Positions 1-6,391 are shown, counted from the first letter of the stretch. The stretch: DNA of 10,123 nt from Candidatus Stercoripulliclostridium merdigallinarum (GCA_018714575.1 DVNF01000186.1:1-10123), one strand, 5' to 3'. The notes: generated by a model not told the origin, from the sequence alone. Numbers and translations: made by a program.

Positions 1-186
1 GTCGAAAGGCGTATAGGCTGCGACCTCGGTCAGCTCGTCGCCGCCGTAAAAATGCCCGTCGCGCGCATAGATAGGCTTTAAGCGCACGCCTATCGAGGGT
101 GCGTTTCTGATTATCTCCAGCGCCGTCATCACGGAAACGTCGTGTTCGGGACTGTCAAAACCGTATATCAACGCACATATTATCAT
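1..186 (-). CDS. D-alanine--D-alanine ligase-like ATP-grasp protein, N-terminal part only
   Basis: Only the first 62 codons lie in the window; the rest runs off the left edge. The translation begins MIICALIYGFDSPEHDVSVM, which matches the N-terminal substrate-binding region of Ddl enzymes (usual pattern: a short beta strand, GG-x-S-x-EH-E/D-V-S, then a helix). The conserved Glu-His pair and following Val-Ser are at residues 14-18. Ddl joins two D-alanines with ATP for peptidoglycan stem-peptide synthesis in the cytoplasm. The start at 186 is supported by GGGAGG at 195-200. The gene follows the MurF-like ligase by 75 nt on the same strand, so the two probably form an operon: Ddl would supply the dipeptide that a MurF-type enzyme adds. 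The usual second Gly of the GG motif is Phe here, so a divergent paralog with another substrate is possible. The ATP-grasp catalytic part is outside the window and cannot be checked. Confidence 0.72.
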   Translation of the reverse strand, partial: MIICALIYGFDSPEHDVSVMTALEIIRNAPSIGVRLKPIYARDGHFYGGDELTEVAAYTPFD

Positions 187-212
187 ATTTTTATCCTCCC
201 TTCGGTTTTCGG

Positions 213-239
213 TGTTCCTGTGTTCCGTTGTTCTGTTCC
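213..239. repeat. degenerate 7-8 bp tandem repeat between the MurF-like and Ddl-like genes
   Basis: Units TGTTCCTG, TGTTCCGT and TGTTCTG follow one another from 213 and are followed by TTCCC. TGTTCC itself recurs at 213, 221 and 234. The repeat fills the untranslated gap upstream of the Ddl-like ribosome-binding site. On the transcribed strand it reads as GGAACA-type purine-rich units. No function is evident; slippage is the simplest origin. Confidence 0.55.
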
Positions 240-261
240 CTGTTTATCCGATTTTTCAGGC

Positions 262-1797
262 TTAAGGAACGTCGTTTTGAAACCACACGGTATCGCCCGA
301 TCGCAAAATTTCGGGCAAAGCTTTTTCCAGGGCTTTAAAGCTGCCGAAGCGGCGAATGTCGCCGCCGAAGCCGACCGACTTCAATCCCTTTATGATATAT
401 CGGGAGTTTATTCCCGTCACCAACACGACGTCCGCGACGTCGGAAACGATTTTGCCGACCTCGGTATTTATCTCGGCTTTTTCCCTGCCGCTTTCGGATA
501 TGCCCTGAGCGGCGATAACTTTGCGCCCCGAAAAACGCTTCAGCGCCTCGACCCCGTGGCGCACTCCGTCGATATTGGAGTTATAGCCGTCGTCGATTAT
601 CGTCACGTCGCCCGATCTTTTCACCTCGAAGCGGTGTTCGACTCCTTTAAAAGAAGTAAGTTTTTCGGCTATCGTTTGTGCGGATACCCCTAATTTTATT
701 GCCGCCGCCACCGCTACAGCCAAGTTCGAAGCGTTGTGCCTGCCGTGTACGGGCGCCTTTATTATCAGCCTTTTTCGGCGTTTAACGCCCACCGTTATAT
801 CCTTATCCGCACCGTCGAAAGTCATCAGAAAGCAGATCCCTTCCGCGTTTTCGCGGAAATGCGAAACGGTAAAGTCGCCGCGCTCCCCCACCGTGACGGA
901 GCCCGGATATTTGGCGGATTCTTTTAATGCCGCGGCGTTATCTACGTTCAATATCAGCCGTTTGGTTTCCACCGCTTTAGCCAATTTGAACTTTTCGGCT
1001 ACGATGTTTTCCAAAGTTTTGAAACTTTCGATGTGTTGAGCGGTAACTCCGGTTATTATCGCGTAATCGGGGGGAAACAGGCTTGTCAATTCTTCTATAT
1101 CGCCCGATCTCCTGGCGCCGAATTCCGTAATTATCACCTGTTCGCCGTTATATTTTTTTACGCATTCCAACACTCCGAACGGGGTGTTCTTGTTGCCGTC
1201 CGTTGCCAGAACGGTATATTCTCCGGTAAGTAAGTACTTTAATGTTTCCTTTACGGTGGTTTTACCGAAGCTGCCGGTAACGGCTATTTTTATCGCAGGT
1301 ATATTCCGATAAAATGCCGCTTCCTTTTTTAAATACTTGGCGTTTCTTCGTCTTTCTATCGGTCCCGTCAACGCTGCGGCAAGCATAAGCCACAGCGGCG
1401 AAAAGGCAAAAAACTCCGATAAAAACAAAGCTTTAAATGTAGAACCGGGTATTGCTATCGCGACCAAAGCCGTAAACTGCAACGCCGCCCATACTATCAG
1501 CAAGCGTTTACCCCTTCCGGTAAACACGAATTTGGCTCTGGATACGGAGTATTTTACGGCGTATACGGCTATACCCGTCAAATTGACGGCTATCGGCAGG
1601 ATGATCCCCCAAATTTCCCCGTATAGTCCCACCAAAGCCGTACACGCCGCGGCGGCAAGCGTCAAGCATACCGCCCACTCCGAAAACCGTCCCGGGTAAT
1701 AGTTTTGGCGTTGCACGCGCCCTGCCGTACATATAGCGCCCGTAAATGCGCAAACCCCGCCCGTAACGGCACTTACAATCAACAATCCCGCGACCAT
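262..1797 (-). CDS. membrane-anchored MurF-like Mur ligase
   Basis: The protein has 511 residues from the ATG at 1797. An in-frame GTG at 1806 is also possible, but AAGTGA lies just ahead of the ATG and nothing better precedes the GTG. Residues 1-145 hold about five hydrophobic segments (roughly 2-25, 42-60, 62-81, 98-117, 123-145) and replace the soluble UDP-binding domain of canonical MurF. The Mur ligase core follows: P-loop TGSFGKTT at 174-181, NTPFGV at 204-209, EFGARRSGDIEEL from 225, TAQHIESF at 252-259, HGRHNASN at 351-358, GVEHRFEV at 385-392, DDGYNSN at 402-408, and a QNDVP C-terminus. These match the Clostridia-type MurF-like family, which forms an amide bond using ATP. The Ddl-like neighbour downstream suggests that a D-amino-acid dipeptide is the added group. 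The acceptor is uncertain because the nucleotide-recognition domain is missing; a membrane-bound or lipid-linked acceptor is an inference. Confidence 0.85.
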   Translation of the reverse strand: MVAGLLIVSAVTGGVCAFTGAICTAGRVQRQNYYPGRFSEWAVCLTLAAAACTALVGLYGEIWGIILPIAVNLTGIAVYAVKYSVSRAKFVFTGRGKRLLIVWAALQFTALVAIAIPGSTFKALFLSEFFAFSPLWLMLAAALTGPIERRRNAKYLKKEAAFYRNIPAIKIAVTGSFGKTTVKETLKYLLTGEYTVLATDGNKNTPFGVLECVKKYNGEQVIITEFGARRSGDIEELTSLFPPDYAIITGVTAQHIESFKTLENIVAEKFKLAKAVETKRLILNVDNAAALKESAKYPGSVTVGERGDFTVSHFRENAEGICFLMTFDGADKDITVGVKRRKRLIIKAPVHGRHNASNLAVAVAAAIKLGVSAQTIAEKLTSFKGVEHRFEVKRSGDVTIIDDGYNSNIDGVRHGVEALKRFSGRKVIAAQGISESGREKAEINTEVGKIVSDVADVVLVTGINSRYIIKGLKSVGFGGDIRRFGSFKALEKALPEILRSGDTVWFQNDVP

Positions 1798-1891
1798 TTC
1801 AATCACTTATATGCAATTCGGATAATGCTTGTGCGGAATTTACGCGAAAACATATTGTCTGTCGCGTGTACACAAACGGCATTAATTTCAT

Positions 1892-1895
1892 AGGA
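1892..1895 (+). promoter_or_regulatory. ribosome-binding site deciding the alpha/beta hydrolase start
   Basis: AGGA ends 6 nt before the ATG at 1902. It supports this start over an in-frame GTG at 1866, which would add 12 residues without a visible ribosome-binding site and without resemblance to the family. Confidence 0.6.
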
Positions 1896-1901
1896 TATGT
1901 T

Positions 1902-2588
1902 ATGAAATATTTAATTTCGGGAAAGGGTCCTTGCGTCGTATTATTGCACGGTTGGGGAGCAAATAAGGAAGCTATGGGAATAATAACCGAGGCGTTGGTT
2001 TCGGAATATACGGTAATCGCGCCCGATCTGTACGGCTTCGGCGCGTCAAAGATAGAAAAACCGCTGACATTGGACGATTACGCAACGGGAGTTGTCACCG
2101 TTCTATTGAAAGAAAACATAAAAAGCGCCGTTTTTATCGGACATTCGTTCGGCGGGAGAATAGCGGTCAGATTGGCGGCAAGGCGACCCGATCTGGTGAA
2201 AAAGCTGATATTGATAGACTCCGCAGGCTTAAAACCGCGATTCAGCTGTAAAAAATTCATTCGGCGCGCGGCAAACGCTTTCGGTAAAGCTACAGGACTG
2301 TTTCAGCCGAAAGGTTCGCGCGATTACGAAAACTCCTCCGGATACCTCCGAGCCACCTTTTTAAACGTAATACACGATTTCCAAAACGGAGAGTGTCCTT
2401 TGATCCGTTGCCCTGCGATGATAATTTGGGGAAGTTCCGACCGCGACACGCCGCCGTATATGGCTAGGCGGTTTAAAAAACTTATCCCCCGATCGGTACT
2501 GTATATCTTGCCGAAATCGGGGCATTTTTCCTATTTGGATTCCCCTAACAGGACGATATTTTTGATAAAAGAGTTTTTGGGAAGCTAG
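1902..2588 (+). CDS. alpha/beta-fold hydrolase
   Basis: The protein has 228 residues, a normal size for a single-domain alpha/beta hydrolase without signal peptide or membrane segment, so it should be cytosolic. It shows the oxyanion motif HGWG at 16-19, PDLYGFGAS at 41-49, the nucleophile elbow GHSFGG with Ser82, the acid in WGSSDRDTP (Asp180), and His208 in SGHFSY. The catalytic triad is therefore complete. The lid (about 110-165) contains a GSRDY-to-LRATF stretch seen in a clostridial subfamily that I associate with MurF-like and Ddl-like neighbours. The substrate cannot be read from sequence; esterase or peptidase-like activity on a cell-wall precursor or lipid is an inference from position. 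The gene is divergent from the MurF-like gene across about 100 nt, so the two may share a control region, although no clear promoter is visible there. Its 3' end converges on rimI with only 15 nt between stop codons. Confidence 0.85.
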   Translation: MKYLISGKGPCVVLLHGWGANKEAMGIITEALVSEYTVIAPDLYGFGASKIEKPLTLDDYATGVVTVLLKENIKSAVFIGHSFGGRIAVRLAARRPDLVKKLILIDSAGLKPRFSCKKFIRRAANAFGKATGLFQPKGSRDYENSSGYLRATFLNVIHDFQNGECPLIRCPAMIIWGSSDRDTPPYMARRFKKLIPRSVLYILPKSGHFSYLDSPNRTIFLIKEFLGS

Positions 2589-2601
2589 AAAGAACTATCA
2601 C

Positions 2602-2621
2602 GATCAATCGTTCGATCGATC
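2602..2621. terminator. near-palindrome between convergent genes, possible weak terminator
   Basis: GATCAATCG and CGATCGATC flank TT, giving a 9-bp stem with one mismatch. A run of six T begins 5 nt later on the plus strand (2627-2632). This could end transcription of the alpha/beta hydrolase. It overlaps the last codons of rimI. The 2-nt loop and spaced T-run make it a poor match to a classical intrinsic terminator. No better terminator is visible for either convergent gene. Confidence 0.3.
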
Positions 2622-3074
2622 TTCGGTTTTTTCGGGGAAATAGTACCAATATATTCTGGCAGGCTTGTCCCACCCGTAGTAATGCGGGCGCAAGCCCGAC
2701 ATGGTAAACCCGACTTTTTCGTACAGAGCTATCGCGGCGGAGTTAAGGTCGTTGACTTCCAACGTTACTCCGTGAACGTTCAGCTGCTTTGCTTTTTGTA
2801 ATAACGCCGACAGTATGGCAAAAGCCACGCCCTGACGTCTATAGCCTTCTTTTACGGCGATATTCATGATATCGGCTTCGTCTATGACGTGGGCGAAGCC
2901 GCCGTAACCGATTATTTCGCCGTTATCGGCTTCGGCTACGAAATAATGTTTGTTTTTATCGGCGTACTCCATGCAAAACGCGGAATAAGTCCAAGGACTT
3001 TCGAAGCATTGCTTTTCTATCTCGGCAATGGCTGTCAGATCGTTCAGTTCATAGGGCCGCACGCGAAAATTCAT
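2604..3074 (-). CDS. rimI: ribosomal-protein-alanine N-acetyltransferase-like GNAT
   Basis: The protein has 156 residues, the usual size for RimI. It is a single GNAT domain: N-terminal strand and helix with FRVRPYELNDL, a D/E-AD-I-MNIAV strand at about 67-74, the acetyl-CoA pyrophosphate loop RRQGVAFAIL at 79-88, LEVNDLNSAAIALYEKVGF at about 105-123, and a C-terminal RPHYYGW segment. Tyr118 is the usual general-acid position. RimI acetylates the N-terminal alanine of ribosomal protein S18, though paralogs act on other proteins. The ATG directly follows the tsaB TGA, with GGAGG inside the tsaB end, so translation is coupled. The tsaE-tsaB-rimI order strongly supports the name. The C-terminus (WDKPARIYWYYF) departs from the usual EDA-containing ending, so substrate specificity may differ. 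No tsaD follows, unlike many relatives. Confidence 0.85.
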   Translation of the reverse strand: MNFRVRPYELNDLTAIAEIEKQCFESPWTYSAFCMEYADKNKHYFVAEADNGEIIGYGGFAHVIDEADIMNIAVKEGYRRQGVAFAILSALLQKAKQLNVHGVTLEVNDLNSAAIALYEKVGFTMSGLRPHYYGWDKPARIYWYYFPEKTEDRSND

Positions 3075-3644
3075 TCAGACCTCCGCCGAAGATTTTTTTA
3101 TGTAAAAGGGTCTCCCTAAAGTTTCGTATTCGCCCTTTTCGCATTTTGACAGGAAAGTCAGCCTGTACAGTTCCGGATCCGGCGCGGAGTAATATATCCT
3201 GTCGACATCCGGGAAATCCGCGTTCAATTCCTGTTCCGAAGCCGCAAAATAGCGTTCTTTGCCGTCGGATTTCAACAGCGCGTAATAGTTGGAGTGTTTG
3301 CAATCCATCAAAGACAGCACGTTATCCCTGCCGAAAGCCAAGGCTTCCAGGTTGGTAAAAGCGATCAGCTTCGCGTTTACCGCCCTCTTCAGCGCGTTAG
3401 CCGTAGTCACTCCGATCCTGATCCCGGTAAAAGATCCCGGTCCGGTCACCGCGCCGATCGCGTCCAATTCCGAAGGAGCTATTCCCAATTCGTTCAACAG
3501 CTTTTCCGTCTGTACCAAGATTTCGGAAGAATGCCTTCTGGCCTCTCCGTTTCCCAAAAAATACAAATATTTATCGGCGTTACCCGCCGCCAAGAACAGT
3601 TCCGCACCCGTTGCGTCGATTATCAGGTAGTTGCCTACTGCCAT
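3075..3644 (-). CDS. tsaB: tRNA t6A37 threonylcarbamoyltransferase complex subunit TsaB
   Basis: The protein has 189 residues with the ASKHA-type N-terminus (YLIIDATGAELFLAA, Asp10), His38 in RRHSSEIL, and the family signature GPGSFTGIRIG at 68-78. It ends with GRPFYIKKSSAEV, matching the usual P-x-Y-x-(R/K)-x-x-x-AE tail. TsaB is the non-catalytic partner of TsaD and, with TsaE, forms the cytosolic complex that transfers threonylcarbamoyl to A37 of ANN-decoding tRNAs. It is shorter than the roughly 230-residue enterobacterial protein because the second half is compact, which is common in Firmicutes. The ATG at 3644 sits directly after the tsaE TGA, with GGAGG 6 nt upstream, so the two genes abut without spacer. 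Confidence 0.95.
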   Translation of the reverse strand: MAVGNYLIIDATGAELFLAAGNADKYLYFLGNGEARRHSSEILVQTEKLLNELGIAPSELDAIGAVTGPGSFTGIRIGVTTANALKRAVNAKLIAFTNLEALAFGRDNVLSLMDCKHSNYYALLKSDGKERYFAASEQELNADFPDVDRIYYSAPDPELYRLTFLSKCEKGEYETLGRPFYIKKSSAEV

Positions 3645-4082
3645 TCAAGTCCTCCGCATATCCTTATCGCGTACCGAAATTTTAAACAAGCGCTGTTCGG
3701 GCGAAAGGTAATCGATGGAAATTTCTATCAGTTTGCCGTCAAAATCGTCAAAGTCCAGCTTATTCCATTCAATCACCGTGACCGCGTCGGGGGAAAAGTA
3801 TTCGTCCAAGCCCAATTCCTCTAACTCTGCCAAGTCCTCGATACGGTACAAATCGAAATGATACAGCATCAAATCCTTGCCGCGATATTCTTTTACCATT
3901 GTAAAAGTAGGCGAAACCACGGGCTCCGCGACGCCCAAAGCCGCCGCCAACCCTTTTGTAAAAGCCGTCTTACCGGCTCCCAGATCGCCCTTTAAGACTA
4001 TGACCTCTCCGCCCCTCAGCGTTTCTGCGACGCGCCTTGCCAAAGCCTCGGTATCGGACGGACCGTTAGAAAGATATTCCAT
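3645..4082 (-). CDS. tsaE: tRNA t6A37 biosynthesis ATPase TsaE
   Basis: The protein has 145 residues, typical for the family. It shows Walker A GDLGAGKT at 32-39, SPTF at 57-60, HFDLYR at 75-80, and VIEW at 103-106 as the Walker B-like strand. TsaE hydrolyses ATP to drive cycles of the TsaB-TsaD complex in t6A tRNA modification. It starts 7 nt after the stop of the ribU-like gene with a weak GGAA-type ribosome-binding site, and it abuts tsaB. Every expected motif is present, so it should be active. Confidence 0.96.
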   Translation of the reverse strand: MEYLSNGPSDTEALARRVAETLRGGEVIVLKGDLGAGKTAFTKGLAAALGVAEPVVSPTFTMVKEYRGKDLMLYHFDLYRIEDLAELEELGLDEYFSPDAVTVIEWNKLDFDDFDGKLIEISIDYLSPEQRLFKISVRDKDMRRT

Positions 4083-4089
4083 TTTTCCG

Positions 4090-4764
4090 TTACAGATGCA
4101 ATAGCGGCGACAGACGTTTGTACAACAGCAACGTCACCACCGAAGCGACTACGGATTTCAACAAGTTGAACGCCAACCCGTAGTAGCAGGCAAATTCGAC
4201 TCGGACGTCCATGATCGTGGGCGCAAACTGCGAATACAGCGGTACCGTGATGAAATAGTTATTAACTACCGAAACCGCGGCGTTAACGACTACTGCTATG
4301 ACCAACGAGATAATCGCGCCTTTCAAAGTCTTGTGGTATTTATAGAACAAAGTCGCCGGCAAGACCAAGGAAACTCCGACGATAAAATTCGACAGTTCGC
4401 CGATAAACATCGTTTCGGACGTCGCAAGCTTTATAACGCATTTAATCAGCACTATTAAAACGCCGGAAACGGGACCCATCGCAAATCCGCCTATCAAAGC
4501 CGGTATGTCCGAAAAGTCCATGTCCAGCACGCTGAACGGAAAAACCGAAAAGATCGGGAACCTGGCAAATAAATACAGCACCGTAGACAATGCTGCCAAA
4601 ATACCCGTTTTCGTCAAATAAGCCGTAATGCGCCTTTTGCGCGAACGCGGCTTTTTAGGAGGTTGAGTCGCGTTCTTTTTGTCTTCGACTGTCCTATCGA
4701 TCCGATCGACACTCTGCTCACGCCCCGTCAAAGGAGCTTTTTTCGTTTTACTTTCTTCGCCCAT
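4090..4764 (-). CDS. ribU: ECF transporter S component, riboflavin (RibU)-like
   Basis: The protein has 224 residues with about six hydrophobic segments from residue 49 onward. The S-component signature MDFSDIPALIGGFAMGPVSG is at about 82-101, followed by IGELSNFIVG at 121-130, NYFITVPLY at 169-177 and a final FNLLKS...LLLYKRL helix. This arrangement is characteristic of RibU and close relatives, which bind riboflavin in the membrane and pair with a shared EcfA/EcfT energising module encoded elsewhere. Another vitamin is possible, since S components diverge quickly. The first 46 residues are unusually long and highly charged, ending in a basic PPKKPRSRKRR stretch, and have no counterpart in typical RibU. 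There is no alternative Met before the first helix. The gene lies inside the housekeeping operon, 32 nt after rsfS and 7 nt before tsaE, and has no FMN riboswitch leader. Confidence 0.8.
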   Translation of the reverse strand: MGEESKTKKAPLTGREQSVDRIDRTVEDKKNATQPPKKPRSRKRRITAYLTKTGILAALSTVLYLFARFPIFSVFPFSVLDMDFSDIPALIGGFAMGPVSGVLIVLIKCVIKLATSETMFIGELSNFIVGVSLVLPATLFYKYHKTLKGAIISLVIAVVVNAAVSVVNNYFITVPLYSQFAPTIMDVRVEFACYYGLAFNLLKSVVASVVTLLLYKRLSPLLHL

Positions 4765-4775
4765 GGCTGTGTTAC

Positions 4776-4801
4776 CTATTACTTTCTATTACTCTATTAC
4801 T
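4776..4801. repeat. triplicate octamer CTATTACT between rsfS and ribU-like gene
   Basis: CTATTACT occurs at 4776-4783, 4786-4793 and 4794-4801; the last two are perfectly adjacent and the first is separated by TT. Read on the coding strand this is AGTAATAG three times. The first copy met by a ribosome contains the rsfS TAA stop, and each copy carries TAA and TAG. The repeat occupies nearly the whole gap. Repeated stop codons would give firm termination whatever the frame, but slippage duplication is sufficient as an explanation. Confidence 0.85.
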
Positions 4802-5120
4802 TTTTTTCGCCCCAAAGCTTTTCCAGGCAATAAAAATCGCGTTCGTCGCCCGAGAAAATATGCACAATGACCGAATCGTAATCCAAGACCGCCCATCTGC
4901 CTTCGGTAACGCCTTCGGAACGGGTGGGTTGGATGCCAACCGCGTATAGTTTGTCTTCCAGCTCCTCTGCCAAAGCGCGGAGGTGGTTGCGGTTTTTCGC
5001 GGTCGTGACGATAAAATAATCGGCTATCGCGGGTTGCGACATCTGAATTATCGTAGTGTCCGCGCCGTTTTTGTTTTCCAATACCTCTTTTGCGATCTCC
5101 GCTAGTTGCTTAGGTTCCAT
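4797..5120 (-). CDS. rsfS: ribosome silencing factor RsfS (Iojap/YbeB family)
   Basis: The protein has 107 residues, the normal family length. The core is intact: a helix with KEVLENKNGADTTII, the ADYFIVTTAKNRNHLRAL strand and helix at about 33-50, EGRWAVLDYDSVIVHIF at 73-89, and the closing R-x-FYCLEKLW at 94-103. RsfS binds ribosomal protein L14 on the 50S subunit and blocks joining with 30S when nutrients are short. The start at 5120 has GGGAGG 4 nt upstream and overlaps the 3' end of the nadD-yqeK gene by 11 nt, which indicates translational coupling. The neighbourhood nadD-yqeK-rsfS is the conserved Firmicutes arrangement. Confidence 0.95.
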   Translation of the reverse strand: MEPKQLAEIAKEVLENKNGADTTIIQMSQPAIADYFIVTTAKNRNHLRALAEELEDKLYAVGIQPTRSEGVTEGRWAVLDYDSVIVHIFSGDERDFYCLEKLWGEKK

Positions 5121-6261
5121 TGTGCCTCCCGTTTTTTTGATTATACCACTCGATCGCCTGTAAAGTCAAGGCGTCGGGGCGCTCTCCTTTGCCCGACAAA
5201 TATTCGTCGGAGCGTTTTAACGAAGCGGCTACCGCGTCGGAAACCGATTTCTCCCCGATAGCCCTCAGCTCGTCGACCCCGGGGTAGTTCCTGCCCTTTT
5301 CCAACTTGTCCGCAAGGTATACCAATTCGTCCAGCTTTGTCATGTTCGCCCTGGCGGTAGTGTGATAAGTCACCGCGTCTACTATCGCCGGATCGGTTAT
5401 ACCGAAATCGTGGACCACGCGGTAACCGCCGTCGTATTGATGACATACCGGCTTCGCCGTCCCGACAGGATAAGTATCCATCGGAAACATCGGCGAAAAC
5501 GGCTTTGCCGAATCGTGCAACAGCGCCGCCAAAAAACTTTCTTTGAAACCCGTTCCCTGCAACCAAGCGTGAGTCACCGCCCATTCGGCGCTCCTTAGCG
5601 AGTGCGCAAACAGTCCGGCAGGCAATTCGGCTTTCAGCTTTTCGACTATCGGCCGATAATCGGTATACAATCTTTTGTCAACGATAAACTGTTTTACGCG
5701 CGGAGTCAACACTCTGCCCAAGCCCTCTTCGTCCCCCGTTTCGGACATGAACCTGACCAACGAAGCGCTGATCCCGTGACTGACAAACGGCAAAGGTATA
5801 AATTCCGATCCCGGATATAACGCAGTCAGCCTGTCGCATTCCTCTGCCACGCCGAGGTCGTCGCCGCGCGGATAAACGGCTATCGGCATAGAGCGCGCCA
5901 CGGTTTCGGGACGTTTCCATTCGGTGAATTTGAACAACGAATCGGAGCCGATCAGGTATATCAGATCGTCGCCGTCGTACTTTTCTTTCAAATACGGCAA
6001 CGTCTGATACGCGTACGCTTTCGGCGCGAACAGTTCTTCGCTGTCGTCTATTTCCAACGGCAGACCGCTTTCCTCGGCAAACACCGTCAGCATTTCCCTG
6101 CGAACCGCGTAATCCGTGACGGTTTCGGGCTTATGCGGCGGATTTAACGTAAGCATCAACAACACCTTATCCAGGTTTAATGCCCGAATCGCTCCGCGAA
6201 TCACCGCCAGATGATCCAAATGCACGGGATCGAACGTCCCGCCGAACACTCCGATTTTCAT
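5110..6261 (-). CDS. nadD: fused nicotinate-nucleotide adenylyltransferase (NadD) and YqeK-type HD hydrolase
   Basis: The protein has 383 residues from the ATG at 6261. Residues 1 to about 200 are NadD: GGTFDPVHLDH at 7-17, NPPHK at 40-44, IGSDSLFKFTEWKR at 104-117, and SHGISASLVR at 161-170, which correspond to the dinucleotide-binding and ISSTxIR-type motifs. It adenylates nicotinate mononucleotide in NAD synthesis. The usual HxGH is HLDH here. Residues about 203-375 are a YqeK HD domain: His220, HD at 249-250, His274, His300 and Asp318, with LVYLADKLEKGRNYPGV; this family hydrolyses Ap4A symmetrically. In Bacillus the two are separate adjacent genes; here one open frame joins them. An in-frame ATG at 6300 would add 13 residues, but those codons are the promoter itself, and the NadD family begins at MKIG. 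No ribosome-binding site precedes the chosen ATG. Confidence 0.94.
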   Translation of the reverse strand: MKIGVFGGTFDPVHLDHLAVIRGAIRALNLDKVLLMLTLNPPHKPETVTDYAVRREMLTVFAEESGLPLEIDDSEELFAPKAYAYQTLPYLKEKYDGDDLIYLIGSDSLFKFTEWKRPETVARSMPIAVYPRGDDLGVAEECDRLTALYPGSEFIPLPFVSHGISASLVRFMSETGDEEGLGRVLTPRVKQFIVDKRLYTDYRPIVEKLKAELPAGLFAHSLRSAEWAVTHAWLQGTGFKESFLAALLHDSAKPFSPMFPMDTYPVGTAKPVCHQYDGGYRVVHDFGITDPAIVDAVTYHTTARANMTKLDELVYLADKLEKGRNYPGVDELRAIGEKSVSDAVAASLKRSDEYLSGKGERPDALTLQAIEWYNQKNGRHNGT

Positions 6262-6267
6262 GGCATT

Positions 6268-6296
6268 ATTATATAATTTTAAATATGCCGTGTAAA
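6268..6296 (-). promoter_or_regulatory. near-consensus sigma-70/sigma-A promoter of the nadD operon, predicted leaderless
   Basis: On the minus strand TTTACA (6296-6291) is followed by exactly 17 nt and then TATAAT (6273-6268). The nadD ATG begins at 6261, seven bases past the -10 box, which is where RNA polymerase usually starts. The mRNA would therefore begin at or within a base or two of the A of ATG, without a 5' leader or Shine-Dalgarno site. It is the only strong promoter I can see in the window. Confidence 0.8.
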
Positions 6297-6315
6297 GCAT
6301 TTTTCGCCGTAGACA

Positions 6316-6331
6316 AGTCTTATAGTCTTAT
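6316..6331. repeat. perfect tandem octamer AGTCTTAT x2 in the divergent nadD intergenic region
   Basis: AGTCTTAT occupies 6316-6323 and again 6324-6331 with no spacer. It lies upstream of the nadD promoter and upstream of the divergent membrane-protein gene. It could be a direct-repeat operator, but no regulator is implied by the neighbours. Confidence 0.85.
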
Positions 6332-6391
6332 CGGCGCGGCTGAATTTTTTCGCCGTGAATAGCGTTCGTAGCCTCGGGAATAATTTACGGT

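Noticed and set aside
142..693. 183-codon open frame on the plus strand opposite the MurF-like gene
   Set aside because: The opposite strand holds a complete Mur ligase with all motifs. This frame has no ribosome-binding site and its translation shows no domain; it reflects the codon bias of the real gene.
3294..3824. 176-codon plus-strand open frame across the tsaB/tsaE junction
   Set aside because: It is antisense to two confidently identified genes and the protein looks like compositional noise.
4765..4796. FMN riboswitch ahead of the ribU-like gene
   Set aside because: The gap is only 32 nt and is filled by the octamer repeat; there is no room for the conserved FMN element.
5141..5584. 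147-codon minus-strand frame inside the nadD-yqeK gene
   Set aside because: It is an out-of-frame shadow, Arg- and Gly-rich, overlapping the intact HD domain.
6261..6300. Longer NadD starting at the ATG at 6300
   Set aside because: The extra 13 codons coincide with a -35/-10 promoter at ideal spacing, no ribosome-binding site precedes 6300, and the family begins at MKIG.
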